Shown here in pieces: positions 1 to 8,787 of a DNA stretch of 64,000 bases (position 1 is its first letter; every line of letters begins with the position of its first letter). Made by a program: the position numbers and the translations under genes. The notes beneath the pieces were generated by a model. The model did not search any database and was not told the origin of the DNA. It saw nothing but the letters and a program-made list of their open reading frames with translations. Source of the DNA: Flammeovirga aprica JL-4 (GTDB lineage Bacteria; Bacteroidota; Bacteroidia; Cytophagales; Flammeovirgaceae); contig NZ_JABANE010000027.1 in NCBI RefSeq assembly GCF_012844305.1, forward strand, positions 25,386-89,385. The letters run 5' to 3'.

Positions 1-1485
1 ACAGTAGTGCCTGAATTTGGGGCTAGAGTAGTCTCTTTTATCTACAAACCTACTGGTCATGAGCAACTTTATACCAATGAATTAGGAGTTCCTTATCTGA
101 TAGGGGACAATATTTTTTATCATGACTGGCTCATGCAGTACGCAGGTGTTTTTCCTACTTTTCCAGAGCCCGAACATGGGAAATATTGGTGTGTTCCATG
201 GAACCAAAAAGCACCTGAAGTACTGAGTGATGGGGTGAGATTGTCAATGTGGTTACAAGATAATTTAGACAATCCTCAGCGTCCTTCACAATACAACAAT
301 GGAGTAACGAATGTGACCTGTTACTTTGATGTAATTCTTAGAGAAGGAGCGTCAAATTTTGAGGTCAATGTACGACTGGAAAATCTTGCAGTAGATAATA
401 ATTTGGAATATTGGACATGCGTCACTTTTGCTCCAGGTTCTACAGTTGAAAATCCTCGGACTTCATTTAATTCAGAGATGATTGTTCCTATTGATCAATA
501 TGAAGTAGGATGGAGTCCCGGAAATTGGTTAACGAGTATAGATAAACTTGTTTCGAATGGACCGAGAGTGCAAGAATATACAAATTTACCATTACTCAAA
601 AATTGGGAAGAGCAAGGCATCGCTTATGCTTACCCTAGCTTCAAGAAAGATTTTTATGGGGTGATCAATCATGATAACGAAGAAGGGCTTTTTAGAATTT
701 CAAACGATCAATCACTCACTCCCGGATTGAAGTTCTGGGCATGGGGAGAGCCAGGAGAGAACGTTGATGTCAGTGATTTTTATGCTTATGAAAGACCTAA
801 TGTTGAATTATGGTCAGGATTATCACAGCAGTTTTTTAAGGATTATAAAATGGCTGCTTATGAGCGATTGGAATGGACCGAGACTTACATGCCGTCAGTG
901 GGTTTAAGTCATGTTGATTACATCGATAAACATTTTGCATGGGATCTGGAACAGCCTTCTTTGAACAGAATTAATTTCACCACTTTCCAGCCTCTTGAAA
1001 AAGAGTATAAAGTGCAATTGTTGGTAATGGATGATGAGGAGGAAATGTACCAAAAAATTTACACAGTTCAGTCGTCCACAGTACAGTCATTTAAGGAAGA
1101 GATTATTTTTTCTGAATTGAATATTCCAGTCGATAAGTATAAAGCGAGCCTTTCTGTAATAAAAGAAGATAAGGTGTTGCACTCTGAGACATTTAATGTA
1201 ACGGTTGGTGATGAAAGAGATCCATCAGAAGAGGATGTCATCAGCAGTTTGGAAAAGGAGCTTGTGGTGCAATTTAAAAATCAAAATACAGGACAAATTG
1301 ATATTGTTTTCTCTGATCACTCACAGCGATTGATACAGTTATATGATTTGGAAGGAAGAGTAGTTTTTCAGCAAAACACCAATCTAACTGAAGTGAAAAT
1401 AACAGCATTGACCAAAGGTATTTATATCGTCAATATTCAAGATAATAATCAAAATAAGCTGACGAAGAAAGTGGGCATATTATAA
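1..1485 (+). CDS. Secreted mutarotase-fold (DUF5107-like) protein with T9SS sorting domain, 5' partial
   Basis: The frame is open to the first base of the window, so the true start and signal peptide lie upstream; the GTG at position 7 is not a convincing start. Residues about 1-300 resemble the aldose-epimerase/DUF5107 beta-sandwich (E-F-G-A-R-V near the start, then a Trp-rich middle). The last 75 residues are a T9SS type A sorting domain: LYDLEGRVVF, then KGIYIVNI and a basic tail, which in this phylum directs export across the outer membrane. It lies 19 bp before the sugar dehydrogenase gene, so it may be the surface sugar-handling member of the pentose cluster. The family call is from recall and moderate; the sorting domain is firm. 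Confidence 0.7.
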   Translation, partial: TVVPEFGARVVSFIYKPTGHEQLYTNELGVPYLIGDNIFYHDWLMQYAGVFPTFPEPEHGKYWCVPWNQKAPEVLSDGVRLSMWLQDNLDNPQRPSQYNNGVTNVTCYFDVILREGASNFEVNVRLENLAVDNNLEYWTCVTFAPGSTVENPRTSFNSEMIVPIDQYEVGWSPGNWLTSIDKLVSNGPRVQEYTNLPLLKNWEEQGIAYAYPSFKKDFYGVINHDNEEGLFRISNDQSLTPGLKFWAWGEPGENVDVSDFYAYERPNVELWSGLSQQFFKDYKMAAYERLEWTETYMPSVGLSHVDYIDKHFAWDLEQPSLNRINFTTFQPLEKEYKVQLLVMDDEEEMYQKIYTVQSSTVQSFKEEIIFSELNIPVDKYKASLSVIKEDKVLHSETFNVTVGDERDPSEEDVISSLEKELVVQFKNQNTGQIDIVFSDHSQRLIQLYDLEGRVVFQQNTNLTEVKITALTKGIYIVNIQDNNQNKLTKKVGIL

Positions 1486-1504
1486 ATTTTTTAGAGCTAC
1501 TATT

Positions 1505-2305
1505 ATGAGAGGATTACAAGGTAAAAGAGCATTAGTCACTGGAGGAGCACAAGGAATAGGAAGGGCATGTGTAGAAGCATTTCTTTCTTATGGGTGTTCG
1601 GTGGTGATTTCAGATATAGATAATGAAACAGGTTTGGCCACAGTAGAAGAACTGAAGGCTAAAGGTGGTGACATTTATTTTATCCATGGAGATATGTTGG
1701 ATGAGAAGTTTTGTGAAGAACAAGTTGCTTTTGCCATTGAAAAAATGGGCGGCATAGACTTTCTGATCAATAATGCCTTCTCGTTTATAGCTGCAGGTTT
1801 AGAGGCAACGAGAAATGAATGGCAGCGCTCTTTGGAAGTAGGGCCAATTGGTTTTGCGAAGATGACGCAGGAAGTCAGTAAACTAATGGAACAGCAAGGT
1901 AAAGGTGCTATTGTCAATATTTCAAGTATTTCAGCACATATCGCTCAGCCCGGAAGATGGACTTATAATGCCGCTAAAGGTGCGGTGAATCAATTGACAA
2001 AATGTACCGCTTTGGATCTTGCTCCGATGGGTATCCGTGTCAACTCAGTGAGTCCGGGTTGGATTTGGACTAGAGAAGTTTTAAAAGCTGCCGGATATGA
2101 TCAAGAGAAATATGAACCAATTTGGGGTAAATATCACATGATGAGAAGATGTGGTCAACCTGAAGAAGTGGCAAGTGCATGCATGTTTTTATGCAGTGAT
2201 GAGGCAAGCTTTATCACTGGAACAGATCTGCCAGTTGATGGCGGTTATTTAGGGTTAGGTGGTGAAGGAATAGGAGAAGACGCAGAGTATGCAGGCAGTA
2301 ATTAA
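1505..2305 (+). CDS. SDR-family sugar dehydrogenase (candidate xylose/arabinose 1-dehydrogenase)
   Basis: Classical short-chain dehydrogenase of 266 residues. The cofactor motif TGGAQGIG is near residue 11, an acidic SDID follows beta2 and favours NAD, NNAF is near residue 90, and the catalytic Ser (ISSIS) and YNAAK Tyr/Lys pair are near residues 140-160. There is no signal peptide, so it acts in the cytoplasm. The next genes are an SMP-30 lactonase (overlapping by 17 bp) and an FAH-family protein, the order expected when an aldose is oxidised to a lactone. The substrate is inferred from the GH43 xylosidase and semialdehyde dehydrogenase downstream; fucose or galactose dehydrogenase remain possible. 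Confidence 0.87.
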   Translation: MRGLQGKRALVTGGAQGIGRACVEAFLSYGCSVVISDIDNETGLATVEELKAKGGDIYFIHGDMLDEKFCEEQVAFAIEKMGGIDFLINNAFSFIAAGLEATRNEWQRSLEVGPIGFAKMTQEVSKLMEQQGKGAIVNISSISAHIAQPGRWTYNAAKGAVNQLTKCTALDLAPMGIRVNSVSPGWIWTREVLKAAGYDQEKYEPIWGKYHMMRRCGQPEEVASACMFLCSDEASFITGTDLPVDGGYLGLGGEGIGEDAEYAGSN

Positions 2306-3179
2306 TAGAAAAATAGAGTCGTTGGAATGCCTTTGGGTAATTCCTGCCACACTTGGAGAAGGACCGCTTTGGGTAGAACATGAACAGGCAATTTATTGGC
2401 TGGACATTGTAGAAAAGAAAGTACACCGTTACTCTACTTTCAATCAATCTAAAAAGTCATGGCAACTGAGTTTTGAGTTGACAAGTTTAGCCTTCAGAGA
2501 AAATGGTGGTTTTATCGGTACCGTTCGAGATGGTTTTGCTTTCATTGATTTTGAAAACGATGATTATAAAATGATTCAGTCGTTGGAGGAGCATCTACCG
2601 GAAAACAGATTTAATGATGGAAAAGTAGATACTTACGGCAATTTCTGGGCAGGGTCAATGGATGAAAAAGAGAAGAAAGCATCAGGAAGTTTATACAGGT
2701 TAGGCCCAGATGGGAAAGTAGCACATTTAGACAGTGATTACATCATTACTAACGGCCCTGCATTTAGTCCTGACGGAAAGACACTCTATCATAATGATAC
2801 CATTAAAAGGGTGATTTATGCTTATGATATTGAGGATGAAAGCATTAAAAATAGAAGAGTTTTATACCAGCTCAACGATCCCGAAGGTTACCCTGATGGC
2901 CTCACTGTAGATGCTGATGGCAATCTATGGCAATGTTCTTTTGCGGGAGCAAGAATCACAAAATTATCACCACAAGGAGAGGTGCTGGAAGTGTATGAAA
3001 TGCCAGTGCCTAATATTACAAGCTGTACGTTTGGAGGAGAGCACCTTGATACTTTATACATCACAACAGCAAGGTACCTTATGACAGATGAAGACAAACA
3101 AGAATTTCCTCTAGCAGGAAGTCTATTCGCTTTTAAGCCTGGCGTAAAAGGGCTTCCAACATCATTAGTTCAATATTAA
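2289..3179 (+). CDS. SMP-30/gluconolactonase-family sugar lactonase
   Basis: Six-bladed propeller lactonase of 296 residues. Metal-binding positions typical of the family are visible: Glu in LGEGPLW near residue 18, Asn in ENRFNDGKVD near 103, Asn in NGPAFSPDG and Asp in PDGLTVDADG. It would hydrolyse the aldonolactone made by the preceding dehydrogenase. The ATG at 2289 overlaps the end of that gene, which suggests translational coupling. No signal peptide is seen, so it is cytoplasmic. It corresponds in role to XylC in the Caulobacter xylose pathway (family knowledge); the exact sugar lactone is inferred. Confidence 0.87.
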   Translation: MQAVINRKIESLECLWVIPATLGEGPLWVEHEQAIYWLDIVEKKVHRYSTFNQSKKSWQLSFELTSLAFRENGGFIGTVRDGFAFIDFENDDYKMIQSLEEHLPENRFNDGKVDTYGNFWAGSMDEKEKKASGSLYRLGPDGKVAHLDSDYIITNGPAFSPDGKTLYHNDTIKRVIYAYDIEDESIKNRRVLYQLNDPEGYPDGLTVDADGNLWQCSFAGARITKLSPQGEVLEVYEMPVPNITSCTFGGEHLDTLYITTARYLMTDEDKQEFPLAGSLFAFKPGVKGLPTSLVQY

Positions 3180-3195
3180 AAAAACAAACAATACA

Positions 3196-4368
3196 ATGAG
3201 TGATTTGAAACAATACTTACCTGCAGATCAGTTTGAAGGTACATTAATAGGAAGAGTTTGGATGGTGGGCGTTGAAACGGGACCTGCTCCTGTTATCATC
3301 AAAGAAGAAGGAGTATACAATTTGACAACATTGGCACCTACTACCTCTGATCTATTCAATCTCAATATTGATTTAAGTACAATAGATGTTTCTTTATTGG
3401 AGAAACTGGGAAATTATGAGGAATTGATGGAGAATGCTCTTGAAGGGAGTGTGGACAAAACTCATTTTATTTCCCCTTTTGATATTCAAGCGATCAAGGC
3501 ATGTGGTGTGACTTTCATGGTTTCAATGCTGGAAAGAGTGATTGAAGAAAGAGCAGGAGGTGATGCTTCAAAAGCAGATGCATTGAGAGGAATGATCAAT
3601 GATAAAATTGGTGGAGATGTACGTGAAATCGTGCCAGGTTCTAAAGCTTCAGAAGATCTGAAAGAAGTATTGCAGGCAGAAGGAATGTGGTCACAATATA
3701 TGGAAGTAGGGATTGGGCCTTATGCAGAGGTATTCACTAAAGCACAGCCAATGTCTTCTGTGGGTGTAGGTGCAGAAATTGGAATCTTGCCGATTTCAGA
3801 ATGGAATAACCCTGAACCGGAAATTGTATTGGCTGTAAATGGTAACGGAGAGGTGATCGGAGCCACATTGGGCAATGATGTAAACCTAAGAGATATAGAA
3901 GGAAGAAGTGCTTTACTATTGGGTAAAGCCAAGGACAATAATGCATCATGTGCTATCGGTCCTTTTATCCGCATTTTTGATGATTCATTTTCTCTAGAAG
4001 ATGTACGTAAGGCAGAAGTGAGAGTGTTAGTACAAGGAAAAGAAGACGGATTTATTCTGGATGATAAAAGTGATATGACGCAGATCAGTAGAGATGTGTT
4101 GGATTTGGTAGGACAGACTTTCAGTGACAATCACCAATACCCTGATGGCTTCGCACTTTTCACAGGGACATTGTTTGCTCCTACTAAAGACAGAGGAGAC
4201 AAAGGCAATGGTTTCACACACAAAGTAGGTGATGTAGTTTCTATTTCTTCCGCGAAGTTGGGGATGCTTACCAATACGGTAAATCATACGAACAAGGCAC
4301 TAAGATGGACTTTTGGTATTTCAGAATTGATGAAAAACCTGACCAAAAGAGGAGTATTGACAACGTAA
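3196..4368 (+). CDS. FAH-superfamily dehydratase, XylX-like (2-keto-3-deoxy-pentonate dehydratase candidate)
   Basis: Protein of 390 residues with a fumarylacetoacetate-hydrolase fold in its C-terminal two thirds. The metal-site region is visible as GVGAEIGILP, then NNPEPEIVLAVN and GNDVNLRDIEGRS. Its length matches the roughly 390-residue 2-keto-3-deoxy-xylonate/arabinonate dehydratases rather than the shorter hydrolases of about 280 residues. It sits 16 bp after the lactonase. In a Weimberg pathway it would turn 2-keto-3-deoxy-pentonate into alpha-ketoglutarate semialdehyde, the substrate of the aldehyde dehydrogenase at 7203. The role assignment depends on that context. Confidence 0.8.
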   Translation: MSDLKQYLPADQFEGTLIGRVWMVGVETGPAPVIIKEEGVYNLTTLAPTTSDLFNLNIDLSTIDVSLLEKLGNYEELMENALEGSVDKTHFISPFDIQAIKACGVTFMVSMLERVIEERAGGDASKADALRGMINDKIGGDVREIVPGSKASEDLKEVLQAEGMWSQYMEVGIGPYAEVFTKAQPMSSVGVGAEIGILPISEWNNPEPEIVLAVNGNGEVIGATLGNDVNLRDIEGRSALLLGKAKDNNASCAIGPFIRIFDDSFSLEDVRKAEVRVLVQGKEDGFILDDKSDMTQISRDVLDLVGQTFSDNHQYPDGFALFTGTLFAPTKDRGDKGNGFTHKVGDVVSISSAKLGMLTNTVNHTNKALRWTFGISELMKNLTKRGVLTT

Positions 4369-4393
4369 TGTGTTGAAATAAAATTAAGCAATA

Positions 4394-4532
4394 GTTCGTA
4401 CACCATAGTTAAAACTATGGGTAGGTGATAATCAAACCTAATCAAGACTGAAGTCTTGAAGGTTTAAAAACGAAGACATCACTTTAGTGTTGTCGTAGTC
4501 AGTATCCCCTGCCCATGACTTCAGTCGTGGTG
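4394..4532. repeat. Multi-hairpin REP-like element, copy 1
   Basis: About 139 bp holding four consecutive short palindromes: CCATAGTTAAAACTATGG, AAGACTGAAGTCTT, ACATCACTTTAGTGTTGT and CCCATGACTTCAGTCGTGG. The same order and spacing recurs at 49193-49331, and a single unit lies at 49471-49490. Such arrays resemble REP elements moved by RAYT (IS200-like) transposases; no such transposase is in the window. The element separates the FAH gene from the hydroxyacid dehydrogenase and may also act as a terminator or processing site. Confidence 0.8.
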
Positions 4533-4554
4533 CATGCTTCACAAATATAAAACG

Positions 4555-5505
4555 ATGAAAGTAGTAATTTCAGACTGCAATTTTGCAGGAGCCTTTGAAG
4601 AAGAAAAAAAAGTATGTGATAGAGCAGGATTTAATCTTGAAATCTATCAGCATAAAGAAGAAGATAAAATAATAGAAGTAGCAAAAGACGCAGATGCCCT
4701 TTTGGTACAGTACGGTATTTATTCAGATAGAATCCTTTCTCAATTAAACAACGCTAAAGTGATAGTGAGGTATGGAATAGGGGTGGATAATATTGATTTA
4801 GAAGCGGCAAAAAAATATGGAATAGCAGTGTGTAATGTTCCAGATTATGGTATTGCAGAAGTTGCAGACCATGCAGCATCATTAGCCGTTTCACTAGGTA
4901 GACAACTTCCTTTTTGGCATGACTCTATTATAGGAAATCAATGGCCTGCCTCTACGCCTACCACACTGAAATCTTTTTCAGATATGAACTTTGTAGTATT
5001 GGGTGCAGGGCGTATAGGAAGAGAAACGATAAAAAGAATGCAGGTTTTTGGCTTCAAATGTTATGCATATGACCCTTATGTATCACAGGCTGTTTTATCA
5101 GGTATGAATGTTCAGAAAGTGGAATTAGAAGAAGCAATTAAAATGGCTGATATTCTTTCTTTGCATTTACCTCACACACCTGAGACACATCATTTGATCA
5201 ATCAGCAAAGGTTGTCAAAAATGAAACCTACTGCAACTTTGATTAATACCTCAAGAGGGGCATTGATTCATACAAAAGAGCTAGCAGAAGCATTGAATCA
5301 AGGAGAAATTGCCAATGCAGGAATCGATGTTTTTGAGGCAGAACCAATGGAAGGAGATCATCCATTGAGAACTGCAAAAAATATTCTGATGACGCCTCAT
5401 ATTTCTTATTATAGCGAAGCAAGTGTAAGAAGATTGCAACGCTATGCTGCCGAAGAAGTGGAGCGTACATTAAATGGGGAAGCACTGCGATGCCAGGTGG
5501 TGTAG
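4555..5505 (+). CDS. D-isomer-specific 2-hydroxyacid dehydrogenase (CtBP-like)
   Basis: About 316 residues. The NAD site reads VVLGAGRIGRETI near residue 150; the catalytic trio is present as Arg in INTSRGA, Glu in DVFEAEP and His in MTPHISYYS. I chose the ATG at 4555 because the earlier ATG at 4534 lies at the edge of the REP-like element. It sits between FAH and GH43 genes on the same strand. It could reduce or oxidise a 2-keto or 2-hydroxy acid arising in pentose breakdown, such as glyoxylate/glycolate in a Dahms-type branch; the substrate cannot be read from sequence. Its stop TAG is formed by the following 26-nt repeat. Confidence 0.85.
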   Translation: MKVVISDCNFAGAFEEEKKVCDRAGFNLEIYQHKEEDKIIEVAKDADALLVQYGIYSDRILSQLNNAKVIVRYGIGVDNIDLEAAKKYGIAVCNVPDYGIAEVADHAASLAVSLGRQLPFWHDSIIGNQWPASTPTTLKSFSDMNFVVLGAGRIGRETIKRMQVFGFKCYAYDPYVSQAVLSGMNVQKVELEEAIKMADILSLHLPHTPETHHLINQQRLSKMKPTATLINTSRGALIHTKELAEALNQGEIANAGIDVFEAEPMEGDHPLRTAKNILMTPHISYYSEASVRRLQRYAAEEVERTLNGEALRCQVV

Positions 5506-5560
5506 GGGTCGACCTACGTGTCGACCCGCCTCACGTAGGGGCTGACCTATATGTCAACCC
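5502..5560. repeat. Two tandem 26-nt GTAGGGG hairpin repeats
   Basis: Units at 5502-5527 and 5535-5560. The first is GTAGGGGTCGAC, CTACGT, GTCGACCC and folds into a perfect 8-bp stem (GGGTCGAC/GTCGACCC); the second is a decayed copy. A third 26-nt copy lies at 40772-40797. The TAG within GTAGGGG is the stop codon of the upstream gene both here and at 40773-40775. Confidence 0.8.
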
Positions 5561-5593
5561 GCAAAAAATATTCATATTTTAAAAAAAGAAGAA

Positions 5594-7210
5594 ATGACAA
5601 AAATGATTCAAAATCCCATCCTTAGAGGGTTCAATCCAGATCCAAGTATTCTAAGAAGAGGGGATGATTATTATATAGCAACATCAACGTTTGAGTGGTT
5701 TCCAGGATATCAAATTCACCATTCCAAAGATTTGGTGAATTGGGAATTGATCACAAGGCCATTGGATAGAGCATCACAGTTAGACATGAGAGGTGTGCCT
5801 GATTCAGGTGGAGTTTGGGCGCCTTGTTTAAGCTACAATGAGCACAATGAAACGTACTATTTATTGTATACCAATGTTTTAAGTTTTGATGGTGCAACAT
5901 GGAAAGATACGCCGAACTATGTAGTGACAGCAAAAGATATCATGGGACCATGGTCTGAGCCAGTGTATTTGAATTCAAGTGGATTTGACTCATCATTTTT
6001 CCATGATGATGACGGTAAAATATGGTTAGTCAATATGATTATGGATCACCGTAAGCGTAAGTTTTTCGGTGGAATTGTATTGCAGGAGTATTCAGAAGAA
6101 GAGCAGAAATTAATAGGTGATATTCACTATATCTTCCCAGGTACAGAACTAGGAGGAACGGAAGGACCACATATTTTTAAGAAAAATGGCTATTATTATT
6201 TATTGACTGCTGAAGGGGGAACGGAATTCAACCACGCCATGACTTTAGCAAGATCAAAAAGCTTATTTGGGCCTTACGAAGTGCATCCTCAAAACCCAAT
6301 CATTACCTGTAAAGATACTCCTCAAAACTACTTACAAAGATCAGGTCATGGTCAGTTTGTAGAAACACAAAATGGAGAGTGGTACGGTGTGTTCTTAGTA
6401 GGAAGACCATTGACAGAAAGAGGCAGATGCATTACAGGTAGAGAATCAGCCATTGAAAAGTTTGAATGGAGAGAAGATGATTGGCTGTATAAAGTGGGAG
6501 ATAATAATGTACCGAGAAAAGAAGTAGAAGCTCCTCAACTTCCAGAACACAAACCAAAGTCTAAGGTAGAGAAAATCACTTTTGCTCCAGATCAGCCATT
6601 GGATATCCACCTTCATGCCTTAAGAGTACCTATGACGGAAGATTGGATTACTCAAAATGATAGAGAAGGCTATTTGAGATTGTACGGAAGAGAATCATTA
6701 AGCTCAGTATTCAGACAATCATTAGTAGCGCACAGAGTTCAGGAACATCATGTAGTGGCGGAAACGTGTGTGGAATTTGATCCTGTATCATTCCAGCAAA
6801 TGGCAGGATTGGTAGCGTATTATAATACATTCCATTATCACTACTTACATATAATGGGGAATGATGATGGCACCAAAAAAGAATTGTACATCATCACTTG
6901 TGATAAGTATGATCAGCAAGAACCAATTGAACCCATTGATGTTTCAGACGCAGAAAAAGTGTGGATGAAAATGGATTACAATGGAGCTCAATTACAGTTC
7001 TACTATGCCGTAAAAGAAGGAGAATGGCAGAAAGTAGGGCCTGTTTTGGATGGAAGTATTCTATCAGATGAGTATGTAAGAGATGAAAATGTACGCTACA
7101 GAGCAGCATTTACAGGAGCGTTTGTAGGTGTTTGCTGTCAAGATTTATCAGGTAGAAGACAGCACGCCGATTTTGAATATTTCAGCTATAAAGAATTAAC
7201 TAATGATTAA
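5594..7210 (+). CDS. GH43 beta-xylosidase (subfamily 11-like), cytoplasmic
   Basis: Protein of 538 residues with the GH43 catalytic signature: base Asp in GFNPDPSIL near residue 15, pKa-modulating Asp in GFDSSFFHDDDG near 130, and acid Glu in GGTEGPHIF near 187. The block YIATSTFEWFPG then IHHSKDLVNWE is typical of XynB-type exo-xylosidases. The C-terminal 200 residues form the usual beta-sandwich. With no signal peptide it should cleave imported xylo-oligosaccharides to xylose. It overlaps the aldehyde dehydrogenase by 8 bp, tying xylose release to oxidation. Arabinofuranosidase activity is a lesser possibility. Confidence 0.9.
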   Translation: MTKMIQNPILRGFNPDPSILRRGDDYYIATSTFEWFPGYQIHHSKDLVNWELITRPLDRASQLDMRGVPDSGGVWAPCLSYNEHNETYYLLYTNVLSFDGATWKDTPNYVVTAKDIMGPWSEPVYLNSSGFDSSFFHDDDGKIWLVNMIMDHRKRKFFGGIVLQEYSEEEQKLIGDIHYIFPGTELGGTEGPHIFKKNGYYYLLTAEGGTEFNHAMTLARSKSLFGPYEVHPQNPIITCKDTPQNYLQRSGHGQFVETQNGEWYGVFLVGRPLTERGRCITGRESAIEKFEWREDDWLYKVGDNNVPRKEVEAPQLPEHKPKSKVEKITFAPDQPLDIHLHALRVPMTEDWITQNDREGYLRLYGRESLSSVFRQSLVAHRVQEHHVVAETCVEFDPVSFQQMAGLVAYYNTFHYHYLHIMGNDDGTKKELYIITCDKYDQQEPIEPIDVSDAEKVWMKMDYNGAQLQFYYAVKEGEWQKVGPVLDGSILSDEYVRDENVRYRAAFTGAFVGVCCQDLSGRRQHADFEYFSYKELTND

Positions 7211-8786
7211 AGAAAAAACTATTTCGGGAAGCTCTTATATAGGAGGTGTTTGGTTGAAACCTTCTGGAGAAAAATTCTCTTCTATTAACCCAGTGACCTC
7301 TGAATCAACGGGCAACTTTTATACTTCGGAAGAGAAAGAAATTGAATTAGCAATGCTAAAGGCACAAGATGCCTTTGAAGAATATAGAAATCTAAGCGGA
7401 AAAGAAATCGCATTGTTTTTAAATGCAATTGCCGATGAAATTGAAGCTTTAGGAGATACACTTTTAGAAGTAGGACACAGAGAAAGTGGATTGGGAATTC
7501 CAAGATTAACGGGTGAAAGAGGAAGAACGTGCGGACAGATCAGAGCGTTTGCCAGTATCGCTGAAGCGGGGCAATGGACTCAGCCGAGTATTGATACAGC
7601 AATTCCTGACCGTCAGCCAGTACCTAAGCCAGATATCAGACGTATGATGCGTCCCATCGGGCCAGTGGTTGTTTTTGGAGCCTCCAACTTCCCATTTGCA
7701 TTTGGTTCTTTAGGTGGAGATACAGCGTCAGCATTAGCGGCAGGAAACCCTGTAGTGGTAAAAGGACATCCATCTCACCCGGAAACTTCTGAACTATTTG
7801 CACAAGCTGTTGCAGTTGCCGCATTGAAAACCAATATGCCAAATGGTGTATTCTCATTGTTGCAAGGTGTAGGCAATGATCTTGGGGCAAAGCTTGTACA
7901 ACATCCAGCAACTCAGGCGGTAGGTTTTACGGGTTCATTTAAAGGAGGAAAAGCTTTAATGGACATTGCTGCTTCTCGTCCTGATCCTATTCCAGTTTAT
8001 GCAGAAATGGGAAGTATCAATCCTGTTTTCATTGGCAAGAAAGCATTAGAAAATAAGAAGCAAGAATTGATTGCAGGGCTTTCAACTTCTGTTTGCTTAG
8101 GTGTTGGGCAGTTTTGTACCAACCCAGGTTTGATTGTGACATTGGCGGATGATGAACTGATCAAAGGACTTTCCTCTCAATTGAATGATAATAGTAGAGG
8201 GGTAATGCTGAATAAGGGAATTCTTTCTGCTTACTATCATGGATTAGTGAGATTGAAAAATAACCCTAATGTACAATGGATCAATGAGGTGGAATGGAAC
8301 GAAAATGACAAAACACCTCCTAATGCCTTATTCAAAACGACAGTAGATCATTTTGTCAATGACAAATCACTCCATGAAGAAATTTTTGGACCAGTGACTC
8401 TAGTGGTTGAAGTAGAATGTGAGAAAGATATGCTTCGTTTGGCAAAGCATCTTGAAGGGCAACTGACAGCCACTATACATTCCGACGGTGATGATGATTT
8501 GTCTTCTAAGCTGATCAGCCTTTTGGAATTAAAAGTAGGCAGAATCATTTTCAACGGTTACCCAACAGGTGTTGATGTGAATCCTTCTATGCAACACGGA
8601 GGACCGTATCCAGCTTCATCTATTGGATGGGCAACAAGTGTAGGAGGAGAAGCGATTGTTCGTTTTGCAAGGTTTGTAGCCTATCAGAATATTCCAGATG
8701 CACTATTGCCAGACACACTGAAAAACAACAATCCTTTACAACTCTATAGAAAGCTTAACGGTAAATATTCAGATAATGTAATTTAG
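7203..8786 (+). CDS. Aldehyde dehydrogenase, alpha-ketoglutaric semialdehyde dehydrogenase type
   Basis: Protein of 527 residues of the NAD(P)-dependent ALDH superfamily. Visible motifs are FGASNFPFAFG and NPVVVKGHPSHP (cofactor binding), GFTGSFKGG, the catalytic Glu in AEMGSINPVF and the nucleophilic Cys in GVGQFCTNPG. The length and the SHP/GQFCTNPG motifs match ketoglutarate-semialdehyde dehydrogenases that end Weimberg-type pentose or sugar-acid pathways. It begins within the last 8 bp of the GH43 gene, so they are cotranscribed. It would deliver alpha-ketoglutarate to the TCA cycle. Confidence 0.88.
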   Translation: MIKEKTISGSSYIGGVWLKPSGEKFSSINPVTSESTGNFYTSEEKEIELAMLKAQDAFEEYRNLSGKEIALFLNAIADEIEALGDTLLEVGHRESGLGIPRLTGERGRTCGQIRAFASIAEAGQWTQPSIDTAIPDRQPVPKPDIRRMMRPIGPVVVFGASNFPFAFGSLGGDTASALAAGNPVVVKGHPSHPETSELFAQAVAVAALKTNMPNGVFSLLQGVGNDLGAKLVQHPATQAVGFTGSFKGGKALMDIAASRPDPIPVYAEMGSINPVFIGKKALENKKQELIAGLSTSVCLGVGQFCTNPGLIVTLADDELIKGLSSQLNDNSRGVMLNKGILSAYYHGLVRLKNNPNVQWINEVEWNENDKTPPNALFKTTVDHFVNDKSLHEEIFGPVTLVVEVECEKDMLRLAKHLEGQLTATIHSDGDDDLSSKLISLLELKVGRIIFNGYPTGVDVNPSMQHGGPYPASSIGWATSVGGEAIVRFARFVAYQNIPDALLPDTLKNNNPLQLYRKLNGKYSDNVI

Positions 8787-8787
8787 A

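Noticed and set aside
4534..4554. Earlier ATG for the hydroxyacid dehydrogenase
   Set aside because: It lies in the tail of the REP-like element; the family N-terminus begins at the Met at 4555.
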